A stretch of DNA of 64,000 nucleotides from Cruorifilaria tuberocauda (taxonomy: Eukaryota > Nematoda > Chromadorea > Rhabditida > Onchocercidae). The notes below the pieces were generated by a model. It was given only the letters and a program-made list of their open reading frames with translations, searched no databases and was not told the origin of the DNA. The position numbers and the translations under genes are program-made. The stretch is from NCBI GenBank assembly GCA_013365365.1, contig JABVXU010000284.1, forward strand, positions 1-64,000, written 5' to 3'. Of the stretch, positions 11,843-24,100 are shown one piece after another (the first letter of the stretch is position 1; every line of letters begins with the position of its first letter).

Positions 11843-14800
11843 TTATAGTGAATGCTTATGGCAAACAACGTTCTTTTGCTGTTGAATGACAGCATGTAAA
11901 GATCGCAATGTGAGTCCTCCTGGATGTTCCTCTGCTTCCAGTACTGCTCTTGGCCCGTAATCCTTACCGACTATAAAGCTTTGTGTCCATTCCCAGAACC
12001 ATTGATAGTAGTCATTTCTAGACGCATCAATACTATTCGATGAACTTAAAGGTAAAATGTTGAAATTTATTACAAATAATATTATCAAGATTTTCATTCA
12101 AAGTTTATTTTTGTTAAATAAAGATAGATCAGCAGATTTATGAAATTTGAATGCTTTGAATGCGCGTGATCATTAATTTTGTTTGAGCTATCACGACATA
12201 TTTCGCTTTCTTCCACCTTCTTATCAATATGTTCTTTAAATAAAAAGTAAAGAATTAAAAAAAATACTGTTTTTTTGCAACAACTGCTTTCCAGAAACTT
12301 ATACAGCACTGCGCTCTCTCGAACTGTTCGCTAAAAATTGATGATCCTTGCAAAGTCGGGTTGAATGCATAAAGTTTTCCATGACTTTTAGACCAGCACA
12401 TGATCCATGGATCTGAATACGGTAATAAGAGATCGAAATCAATGTATCAATGTTTATCAATCAGTATAAACAATATTCTATAACTATAAATTTAAGAAAA
12501 AAACCAACTAATCAAAATCGAAGTAACTCGCATTCCACGACAATAAAAAAAAGATGGAAATATTTCATCGCCCTCTTCAACCAGTGCAACTTCTTCACCT
12601 TTTGCAAGGATAACATGAAATCGTTGCATTTCAGAATGAAGTTCATCAAGCATAAATACCTCAAAACAAACTTTAAATAGTTTAGAAATTGTAAAATAAA
12701 AAATATTCCTCTAATAGCTCAATAGTACAACATTTGAAGATTTGAACTCCAAAATTTTCTCGTTTTAGATAATGCGACAATCTGCATCAAAGCTTAGCTA
12801 ATCAATGAGATTTGCAGACAGTTACTGTTAATTACAAAAAAAAAAAACATTCTCTTCAGTGTACAACAAAAATGCCACTAGCATTTCGGCTTATAAATAT
12901 TCGACAAGAATAGACGTTTTCTTTTCGCTCAAAGATTTATGTTTTAACTATCACAAATGTTCTAACCAATGTTTTAGCTTAAACACAATTGATTCATCAA
13001 TTTAGCAACAATAGTATCCTACTGTCCTTTTTGTTGAAAAAAAAAGGCTGTTACAAGGAGAAAATCGGCCATCTGTACCGCCCAACTATTACTTGTAGTA
13101 GTCATTCAGTAAACAAACTTACTTTTGCAGGAACAAGTGGTGCAAGTTTTTGAACACGTACTTCGTATGTACATTTAATAGCTTTACACATCTTTTCAGC
13201 TGCTGCCATTCTTTCATCAAAAGGAAGCGAAGAAACGTCATCACCATTCAATAATGCTGCATCAAGAATTCGAATGACCGATTGTTCACCTTCTAATCTT
13301 CCTTTATCATCCAACTATAATGAAAGATATACTAGAAAACGATGAATTAAAAATATGTTGCTAATGACTTGATATATGAAATATAAATTACTCTTTAATG
13401 ACAGATTCATACTGGATAGTTAAAATAAACTGGCATTTTCAGCATTCTACATTTTCCAAAATAATACTCTTATCCTCATTCGTCGTTTTTGTAGGTGTAA
13501 CTCTAACAAAATAAATGGACGAAATCAAAGAAAGAGCAAAGAACAAGCAAATAACAAAATATGAAGTATGTTTAAAAAATTTAACTAGTTTTTGATGTGA
13601 GCCTTTTGAGAGATTAATAAACAAAGTTAAAAAAAATGAAAATCTAACCCCTTTGTATGCCTTAGTGAGTTGTACAAGCAACACCGTATCTTTTGGTATA
13701 TTAACATCGAAGGGAACTCTTTCAAAGCCCTGCTGAGAATGGGACGAATAAATATAAGTGCCAATTTGCTGAAAATGGTAGAACTATAAAAGTTTCAACA
13801 TGTGCTTCGATTTATAAGGTTCAACTTCTATTAGTATAAAATATTAGTGAGGTTCACAGTGTCCATCAAATATAGTAAAATCACGACTAGGAATTTTAAA
13901 CTTTTGTTTCATTTAGTTACGATCAATTAATCAATTACTTATGACAAAACTATACAACAGCTGAGAGAGAATCGAGAATTTCGTTGATGATAGATTCGAT
14001 GTTTTGAATGATCAACAATTTTTAATACAACTGGTATTTTGTTATAAATCTTCAACATAATCTTGAACAGCTTAGTTTATGCATATTTTAAGTGGAAATA
14101 TGACCACATGGTAACATGGTCATAACCATTAACATCGGAATATATTTCTAGATGTATACCGGCCGGTTAGTTCAAGAGATTGGGCAAGTATTCCAAGTAA
14201 AAAACGACTCACGATAGAGATCAATAGAACTGGAAGTTCCTTTTCTGTGACGGCGCACATTCGTAACTCGGCATATCGCATCCGATTTACTCCGGCCGAC
14301 AAAACATGTTTTGTGAATGCCGGTGGTTTTTGTTGTAATTCTTTAAAATCGATAATCTAAAATTATAAATTCCGAAAAATGCCATTACCTGTCTGATAAT
14401 GTAAGCTTTTGTGTACTTGAACATATTTTTGTGTTCAGAACTTTCTTTAACATTAAACACTTTCAGTATTAATAAGATTGCCCCAATTAAACCTTGACAA
14501 GTCGGCTGATGGATGCAAATAACGATTCGTTTGTTTCATAGGGTTTTTTTTTGGTAACATCCGGAATTTTCCAATAATGCAAGCATTCATTTCTTAGTTT
14601 TTCTTGATCTCGATCCAACTGACTGGTATTTTGAGCAAAAACTCGATATTTGTTCAAATACCTTATCTGCCTTTTCACCGTCCTGCAACGGCGCAATATA
14701 CATGAATACATAAAGCAAACATACTGCAATGAGTACTTTGAAACTGCATTATTTATAATCAGATTACAAAGTGGTTCAGTCAGCCATTACAGCCGATATA

Positions 14801-17800
14801 TTGTTGATGATTTCAAAATTTCTAAATAGATCTCCTTTCTTAGCAGGTCCATTGCTGTCACTGTCAAAAATTTTCAAGCACTTCCAATATTCAAAATTAG
14901 AAAGAATGAAAGATAGAAATTCTTTCCATCTTTCATTCTTTCTGTATCGTTTTTATATAATAAAGAAAAAAATGTGCAGGAAATAACGGCTTTTAAAAAT
15001 GAAGTAAAATGTACCAGCCATTTTATCACAATAAAAATACTAGAAGTTCCAATAATTGTCGTTTAAAAAAAACCTTTCATTATGCTCCAATATATACGCC
15101 ATAAAAATTTTGTCCGAATGGATTATATTTTCAGGGACAACTTCTATTACATCTCGTGATTTAATTTTCCACAATTGATCCAATTCAGCATTGATTTTAG
15201 TCATATATTTTTTCACTTCTGAGACAAAACATTCCAGAGGATTATCACACACAATATATCTGCAAAAAAGATATCATACTAAGGATTATTTGGATATTTG
15301 GATTGCATCTTACATAATTCCAAACATGATTTTTGCAAAAATAACATTGTTTGCTTTACAATATCAGTTCCAAAATCAGCTATTGCTTTATTTCTTAAAA
15401 AGCACTCGAGTCTAATCGAAAGAGTGTGGTATCATGAATAAATATAAATATCAGGATTGCTCCTCGCTTATAATTTTTCTATCTTAAACTTGGCTGGATT
15501 ATATATCCATGAATCAAATTCTACCAATCTTAAAAAAATTTTCAAATTTTAATATAACAAACAGAGAGAGCTATCTAAAGATTAAGCATAATGGTAATCT
15601 ATAGCATAATTATAAATGCTGAATCAGAAAAAAGCAACCTTTCCGAATTAGCTGGACGACTGGTATTAGGTTTGTGTATTGATATTCTTTCGAATACGAT
15701 ATACATCAAGTAAATAAGACCGATACTAAACGGTGTAAAAATGTCGAATAATTTACAAACAAATTTTCCACCATTTCCTGTGTTACCTGTTTTCAGACGC
15801 AAAGTAGAGAGAGCAGTCAAAAACTGACACAAATAAAGACGTTTTGATAGAATTTCCTAAAAAGTAAAGATAAATTTACAATTCTTACTTAAGTGCGACA
15901 ATCAAATGAATTCCACAAACTTTTCAGAAAAATCCAAATGAAGTTAAATTTCAAGATATTTCATTAAAAAAATGGTTTAAATATAGCACTATAACTAAAA
16001 TAAAAAAATCTTGCCTGAATGTTTTCTTGTTGATCGACACAAAATCCGCCGTCAGCCATTACCAAATCTACACCCACGTTATTGGTACCGTGTCTCACAA
16101 TCTGAGTTATTCAAAATACGATATGAATAAATTTCGAACAAGAAATAACTTCTATAAATTACTAACTAAGCTACCTAATTTTAAATCAACAATTTAAAAC
16201 TAGAAAATGACTTCAAAATTTTCATGCATGAAGATTTTGCAAAATTGCACAATTAATACAATTTTTTTTATAACACCATAGCTTTTTTATATAATAAAAG
16301 ATAAACTAACTTCTTCAAATGAGGTAATATTGTCTGGCTTGGTGATATCACCATCATTATGCTTACCATAATAAGGCTCGAAATAGCAAGGTGAAGCTGC
16401 CGTGAAACGTTTCAGTTTGAAATCGTCTTTTCCTATAGAGGAAGAAATCCACTAAACTTTTTCTTACTAGGTGAATAAAAAGTACTCTATTTTACCTATT
16501 CTAACTTTTTAAATGTGCCACAAAATTTCCAAGAGCTAAGGCCTGTTATAAATATAATTTTTAAATATAATCATTTGTCAAGTTATTCACATTGCTCTAT
16601 AACAATCAGTTTCGAAAAACAAAAAGTTTAAATTTATATATTTTGGAATGAAATTAAAAAAATCCCCACCTTTTAACGTCATTCCGAAACCTTTAGCATT
16701 GTAGAAGCCTTTTCTCCACAATACATATTCTGTAAATCCACCAGGACCAGCGCATATGTCCGCAAAATAAAATAAAGGCAATGTTCGATCAGTATTTTTT
16801 CCCGGAATTACTACCCGATATTTCTCATTTCTTACTTCCACCTTCGTAGGATTTTTGATTTCAATATTCTCCAACTTTTCATTTGTTAATAACCAGTTGT
16901 AAATGCGGTCTAAATTTGCCATCTTCATCGCTGCCCTTGAAAAAAATATATCTCTTAATACGAATTCAGAGATTTTGAAATATGGAGAGAGCTGATTTAT
17001 AAGAATCCTTTTAAATGATATAGTTGAACAAGAAAAAATTTGTCGGGAAAAAGAAAAAAAAAATGAAATTCTGCATCGACAAGAGCTTATTTTGAAAAAA
17101 AGCTAGAAACTCATAACTGGGAATCTGCATGAATAATATTTGGAAGGGGTACAACTCGTTTACATAATTATATGATTAATAAACAAAAAAGCTACTATTC
17201 GCATAATTGTTATTTCTAATATTTGTTTAAACCAGAAAACAATTGCTTCATTTCAATTTCTATAGTGTTAAATTACCGATTCTGGAAGAAAGCAGAACCG
17301 ATTGTTTCATACGGATTTGCTCGAGTACGGGCTTCCTTTAAGTCGCGAATATCAAGCTGATCAAAAACAGACTTTGCATCCAACATTTCTTTCATTAACT
17401 TGCCATTGCAGTATTTCCTTTCGCCATCCAGTGTCTCTTTTCGCTAGAAATATTATGAAAAAAATTAATGAAGTTCAAATTTAAAAGATGCGAATCCTTC
17501 CGAATCACTATTTTCCATCTTCCAACCACGTTTTTAAAAGTGGACTAACATCTCCAATGATGATCCAGTTGTCTTGATCTTGCAATTCTTCTATGAATTT
17601 CTGTCGAACTTCATAAGAAGTAGATAACCACAGTACATTTTCTTCCACAGTTTTCTCTTCCTCCGTAAAATCCCAAACTGCATTCCAATCTCGAGCAATT
17701 TTCTAAACGAATGAGTTATTGTTTGATTCTATAACAAAGTGAGTGAAAACCACATATTTATGATCAGTAATAAGTTTTTCAAAATTCATTAAATCACTAT

Positions 17801-19225
17801 GAGCTTTCTATACTAGAAAGAATATAATGTAACCCAACTAAGTAAAAGAAATCAATTTTCATCACCTGATTCGTAAGCTGTCCCAAACCTTCACGACCTC
17901 GTTGTGTGGAAAATGGTATCGGTTCTGTGCGTCCTTGGCCACTCTTACCAAGTCCACCACCATCATATCCCATTTTAGCTAACAGTACTGCTCCTTTATT
18001 TTCGTAATCATGCCTTGCCTAAAATGTTTCTTCAGTTTCACTTTAAATGAGAGAAGTAACGACACAATATGTCCTTTTATATTAAAAGAAAAAGGAAGCA
18101 GAACATTGCAAAATAATCCTTTCAAACTCTAACAAAATGGCGGTAATCAAGAATTTACGGTTCCCAGAATTGAACAGGTTGGAAAATAGTAATCTAGAAC
18201 TGGATTTTTTATAGCAGCAGGCACTTTTTGATAAAATCTCATCGTTTTCTATGATGAACAGATTATTGTTGTAGCAATTTACCAAATAAATAACCTTCGA
18301 AAGCAGCGAAAATACACAAGCTACAGGAAAAATTAATACTAGTTTTATATGAATGTCAGGAATGAGATTTCAGAACGGAAGATATTCGACTGAGCAATGA
18401 GATGACCACACAAAATCTCTGGTTTATAACTTTCCTACAAGCGTTAATGAACGAAGAATTTTTTAAAGCTAACTATTTTCACAGGGACTTCGTTGAAAAC
18501 ATCGTCTTCATCCTCGCTATCGGTCAGTCTTTCATTGTTTCGAAATGGTTTTTTCATTGCTTTCGTCTCTTCAAGTTCTTCTTCAAAACCATCTCGAATA
18601 TCTTCCAAACGAGTGGACACCAATCGACGCATCATCTGGAATGCCTAATAAGATTGTAATAATAAATACTCCTTATAAAGATTTAAACAAAAACAAGAAG
18701 ATAAAACTAGGATTTGTTGTTTCCCAGTTATATTTTGCAAACTTCTTCTCTAGTCCCTTTCGCAAGGAAAATTGAATTTCTTGGAAATGAATAAAAACAA
18801 GACATCGACGAAGAACCAACTGATTGCTTCATAGAAGAAGGAAGAAAAAGGAAGTATTTTACTTCTATTAAGAAGGATAAAAAGGCATTTTCAAAGTGAG
18901 TTTAGAAAAGTCATAGCAAAGAAAATACGAAATAAAATTTTTCATTGAAAACATTTTTGAAAAATATCACGAAGAGTACATATTACAAACAATACAAAAC
19001 ATATTCATACAAAAAAAAAAACTCAAGAATACCATACCATTCACACTTGAACAACTAAGGTTAGTTTCTCAATTCTCGCTCTAAATAATGGATTCCACGA
19101 AGAAATAAGTCTTCATCATAAAATTAAGAAAGCTAATAAAAAAAATGCAAATTTCTGATTGATAAGAGAATTGATACCTTGTTATTAGTAATATCTATCG
19201 TATGCTTTGAAGCATCTTCAGACAT
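11843..19225 (-). CDS. CMTR1: CMTR1, cap-specific mRNA (nucleoside-2'-O-)-methyltransferase 1
   Basis: Exons on the minus strand: 19225-19178, 18644-18483, 18018-17866, 17702-17550, 17443-17277, 16935-16670, 16432-16311, 16101-16015, 15856-15639, 15259-15074, 14682-14493, 14356-14213, 13768-13649, 13314-13123, about 12659-12542, 12412-12305 and about 12030-11843; roughly 860-870 residues (human about 835). A G-patch lies at about 71-121 ([18 protein letters not shown]). The FtsJ/RFM methyltransferase has the SAM site [14 protein letters not shown] (about 285-298), catalytic Asp in VDLVMADGG (about 374) and catalytic Lys in [12 protein letters not shown] (about 421). It methylates the 2'-O of the first transcribed nucleotide of capped RNA in the nucleus. 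The intron after 16015 uses a GC donor (CAG/GCAAGA). The junctions at 12659, 12542 and 12305 are weak, so the last three exons are less certain. Exon 4 could end differently. A TTTTTAG acceptor 16 nt before the ATG suggests leader addition. Confidence 0.92.
15857..16014 (-). other. GC-AG intron in CMTR1
   Basis: On the minus strand the upstream exon ends ...GAAAACATTCAG and is followed by GCAAGA; the acceptor is TTTTTAG before GAAATTCT. Only this GC donor keeps the conserved frame (ENIQ then [13 protein letters not shown]). No GT donor nearby gives a continuous protein. GC donors with a strong AG/GCAAG context are a known minor class. Confidence 0.75.
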
Positions 19226-20006
19226 TTCGTTTCTTCTAGCTCTAAAAATGGAAAATATCAAGATTTTACAAATGTAATTTAAAATTAAACATATCAAGCT
19301 TAGTTACAAATAATAATGCAAATAACGAGGCGGATTGTATACTAGTAATCATTGAAAACATGAATCCATTTTTTGTTAAGTACGATTAATAAATCAGAAA
19401 GTATGCGTAATATAAAATTAATCACGTGCTCCTATAAAACTATCAAGTGTTTTTACAAAACTAAACGTATCAATGCTTAAAACTATTAGCATAGTTGCAA
19501 TAAACATTAAAGTTGCAAGTAATACTATAAATTAAGCTCACGGAAACCTCCACTACGTGTTACGTCTTAACGCATATTACTTTTTCTCTGAAAGAGTCAT
19601 TGTGAAAAGATCGATCCGAGAAAGTTGAAATCAACGTTAAGTCCGAAATATCTTAAATGTTTAATGATGCCTCTAGTAAGAAGTATTAAAGGATAGCAAT
19701 AAGTTTCCCGATATACGGGAGATACTTATAGAACTACAAAAAAATTTTGATCAATAATGGAAAGTAGTCAGATGGAATTAAATTATGATATGATAGATTT
19801 TGCAATGATATGATATTAATTTATTGAATTAGTAATAATATGATTTAATAAAGATTTGATAAGTCATTTCTTTTTCCTTTCTCTTATTTAATTTCCTTCA
19901 AAATTTTCATTAATCATATCAAGAAATATTACAAATCTTGCTACCTCTTCGAGAAAATTTTAGTCTGAGAAAAAAATTCCTGAATTAAAATCTATACGAT
20001 AGAAGG

Positions 20007-20062
20007 TGGAGAGAGAGAGAGAGGGAGAGAGAGAGAGAGTTGGAGAGGAAGAGAAAGAGGTG
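20007..20062. repeat. GA microsatellite
   Basis: A run of mostly GA dinucleotides with a few interruptions (GGTGGAGAGAGAG... through GAAAGAGG), located between two divergent genes. Confidence 0.8.
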
Positions 20063-21182
20063 TTATCATGCGGTAATTACCTATATCTTTGTTGGTATAA
20101 ATCTATGTTGATTTCATGGTAGAGTAAGAAATATTAAATGTAAAATTTTTTTCTGAGAAAGAAATCTAAAAGTTATTTTGTTCTATATGCTCAAAACATT
20201 ACTTTTACTTCTAAAAATTATTTAACTGAATGAAAAAAAACGAAAAAAAATTGGAAGATTACTCATTTCCTAATCTTACAAAACAAACAGTTTTTTGCTC
20301 TTGATTGAATTTTAATTCCTGATTATTTCTGCAGGTTAAATTATATTTCTGAAATAATCATTACTGATCATTATTCTATCTGAAGGTTTGAAAGTTTTTT
20401 TTTCCTTGAGATTATCTTATCCATTACCTTGACTAATATTCTATATTTTGTTAAAGTGTATTCTGTTTAGTCTCACAAAAATTTTCCAATCGGTTATCTG
20501 TAATCTCAAATAATTGCACTTCTGACCCCGTAATCAATCTGTTTATTTTCTTCAGTATAGAAATGATTATTCACAGCAATCTATCGAGATGCAGTGGAAT
20601 GAAGGTATTGCGGGGTATGTCGTACAATTGTTAGCTAATTAGTACTAATGAAATTACTGTCGTAGCCGGGTATTTCGCGGTTACGTGGTAGTGTGTTTGT
20701 GAGCTTCTTAATATGACTATTGTAATATTCATATACTTTTGGAAGAATTATACGTGGAAATCGTAAGATCCATTTTTATATTTATAGGTTATATCAAATA
20801 TCCTATATATCGACCTTATAATTTACACGTTTTATATCATATGATAGGTCATAGTTATCTCTTATCATTCATTTGCTTGTTTAATTTTTCATCTTTCATT
20901 TCCTGATGCTATTTTGAATTACACTTTTATCACATTTGCTTGTTTCTTTATCATTGATTAAACTTTATCTCGTATCAATTTTCATGATAAACACAATGTG
21001 ATAGTCTTATAGATTAAGTTATCTTTCGAAGTACATATCACTTATATTCAATCATTCATGTCATCAAGTGAATTATGATGTAAAATAAATAAAATCACAT
21101 TAGCATTAAGACACGTTGAATATTATTTTATGCATCAATAACAATTATTTATGGTCAACAATTATTTATCGGTTTCTTAGAG

Positions 21183-21188
21183 TTTCAG
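21183..21188 (+). other. Splice acceptor abutting the TTF2 start codon (candidate spliced-leader site)
   Basis: TTTCAG ends exactly one base before ATG at 21189. This is the nematode consensus acceptor, and zero-length spacing to the ATG is common at SL trans-splice sites. A cis-spliced upstream exon is the alternative. Confidence 0.45.
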
Positions 21189-24100
21189 ATGTCATCAAAC
21201 GATGATATGTTAATGAGGAAAATCGATCGGAGTGTAAAACATGAAAACTTTCCTTCATCAAGTAACAGTTTATTAGCATCACTGGATTTAATGTCACCAA
21301 TTGGAAAGATAAGGCAAAGAGAACCAGGACCAGTCACTTCAACTCCCCTGATAAACACCATTATCCGATCGAATCACATACGTCAGTCAAATTATTTCGA
21401 CAAATTATCGCACATTTATGAAGTATATTTCTTCTTGGTAAAATTAAAATTTTTGCCAGGATATACGCATTTTTATTATAATACGAAAGCAAAGCAACGT
21501 AGAAATAAGGCTTTTTTTTAGCTGAGAAATATTGGATTTTTTCAATTTTTAGATAAAATCTTTGTATTAGGATAGCTTGAGATTGAATATAATCCATGAT
21601 TTGGATATGAATGTATTAGAAATCTATCAAGCGTGTGAAAGTTCAGGCAGAGGGACAATAGCTTTCAACAAAATTCAAAACTCTACTGATGTATCCTCTA
21701 AAGGACTGAAATTTTGTTGAAATAAAATAACCAAAGATTGTAATTTTAGTGGTAAAAAATTTAAAAAAGGAAAAACTAATCTCACATTTTTTTAAGGACA
21801 AGAATCGATTTAATTGAAATGTTTTTTCAATATTTTAATGCTGTCAACAATTTATCTAAATAGATTAAAGTGAAAATTGAAAAATTTTTGAAATAATTGC
21901 TTCAGGACATTTTGAATTATATTTTTTCAGAACACATCTCTATCTGCGAAAGAAAATGAACGGTCATTAAAATTATCTTCAACAAACAGTATTTCCACCA
22001 GTAGTGAAAAAAGTAAGTGTTTTTTCGGTATCTTTTCTGCATAAGATAAATAACTTGAAGCTTCAAGCTTGCAATGCAAAATTTCGCGATGCTGGAAAAT
22101 TAAGTTTGTTGCTCTCAATTTTTTATTGTGTTAAATTTCAGATCTTCGTTTGGATGTAAGTGATGATCGAAGTCGTAGTATTCTAAGTGACGTTGTGGGT
22201 CAGTGCCTTTTTAACATTGTTATCATAATTCATAATATCAACAGTTATCATTTAAGCCGATAGAAGGAAAATATAAATTGTATTTTTTATTTATTAATTT
22301 GGGCTTTTGCAGTTATCTTATGCATTGTAGCAATATCCAAGTGAGAGTTCAGGTGAAACTGTTAGTAAAACAGCTCTGAAAACGTAATTAATCTAATGCT
22401 ATAGAGGAATGAAAAACATCAACACATTGATGTTTTTCATTGAAAATTAGAAAATAACAATGAATTTTAATTGTAGCTTCGCCTTTGGAACTCTCAAAAA
22501 AAGAGAAAAAACATGGTCGACGATTCGCTGTGACAAAGAATGTTCATGAGGTCTCTTTAGAATCTTTTACATTTATTACCACGATTTTTTTTTTGTTTAT
22601 TGAATCCTAAAATCTCGGAATAGAAGTTCGAAGAATTTAAGAAATCACTCCTATAGGCTTTTTATATTGATTTGGAAAAAATTTTGTTACCATTAATCAT
22701 ATATCATGTAATTCTCAGTATGCTCGATTTTCAAGTTACTTTTTGTCTGGTACCTTCCTAAAAACAATAATATGTAGACATCCTCTGGTATTTTTGCAGA
22801 AAAGGAAAATTACATGGGGTGACATTGGTCAAGATGCGGGTGTGTCGAAAATTGTAGATCTGAAAGATCCTTTGGATGATGATAAAGCGCTTGCTAGTCC
22901 GATGTCTGTAAGCACAGAAAATTGCGTTAATAACATGGATGTCAACAAGCGGAACTCAAAAAACAGTGAAGCAGAATTGTTTAAGGCAAATAAAAAGGTA
23001 ATCGGGCTTGTATTTTCATAATGTTAGATCCAAAACAGCTGAAAATGCATGTTAGATTTAAATCCCCAAAAAAAACCCATGTGAGTTTGATAAAGAATTC
23101 TTTAATTTCATGTATTACTGGATGAGGTGAGAAGAACTAACAGAATAGTTTTATAGAATAAATGAAATATTCTTTAGTCTTTCCTAAAACTTTCTAGAAA
23201 TAATATATATATGTTATTACTGAAAAGTAACAAGAACATTGAGAGGGAGAAAGATCCAACTTCTTTGTCACTATTATTGCTTTATTTCAAATATTTCAAA
23301 TAGTATAAAAAAAATTTTTAACAAAAAATTGGCTGATGCATTTCCTCCAACTTTTTGTCTTTTTATCTTTATCATGTTGGGAATGGTAACGTCTTATTCA
23401 TGCTCTCTTTAAATCAAGCAAAAGTTTGTATTTCATCAATAAATCAAATATCAATTTTGTAGACAAGTGAATGGAATCCAGGCGATATATTTACGGCAAA
23501 CGATATATCTGAAATAAAACAAGTGCAAGAAATTTTGCCGATGAATATAACAACTAAGTATATTTAACAAGTATTTCTAAGTTTTTCTGTAACTGAGAAC
23601 GTGATTTAAGAAACACCATAAAGTTCTTCGAAGAAAATGTTTGTGCGATATCTTTATACTAAATATGGCGATATCTATAAAAATAATTCTTAGATAATTA
23701 ATGAATAATAAATGATTGTTATAAAAATAAGAAATTTCTATAAATTAGTTATTTCTGCAGCATGCGAATTCCATTTGAAGATGAAGTCATTAATATTAGT
23801 AGTAGCTCGTCACTTCTGAACGAAACGAAGGAGATGCCCATGTTGAGGAAATTGTCAAATGAAATTGAAGATGTAACTTCATCAAGTAGTTCGGGTGAAA
23901 ATTCTGCTTACTTCACTAGTGTAAATTCGCCGACCAAAGTGGTGGATGATATTGAGGAAAATATTGAAGTAAGTCATGTTTTTCAATTTTTCAGTCTATT
24001 TTCTCTTTTCCAGTATTGGATAAAGAATCCAGAAGGACTTTTGCCAATTATCACGTTGCATTCATGCGCAGCTATCAAATGTTTCGAATCGATTTTGAGA

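Larger units (their letters stand above)
19226..21188. other. Divergent intergenic region CMTR1 / TTF2
   Basis: AT-rich, with no supported gene. It carries a GA-rich microsatellite at about 20007-20062. It presumably contains the start regions of CMTR1 (left) and TTF2 (right). The sequence ends in TTTCAG directly before the TTF2 ATG. Confidence 0.5.
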
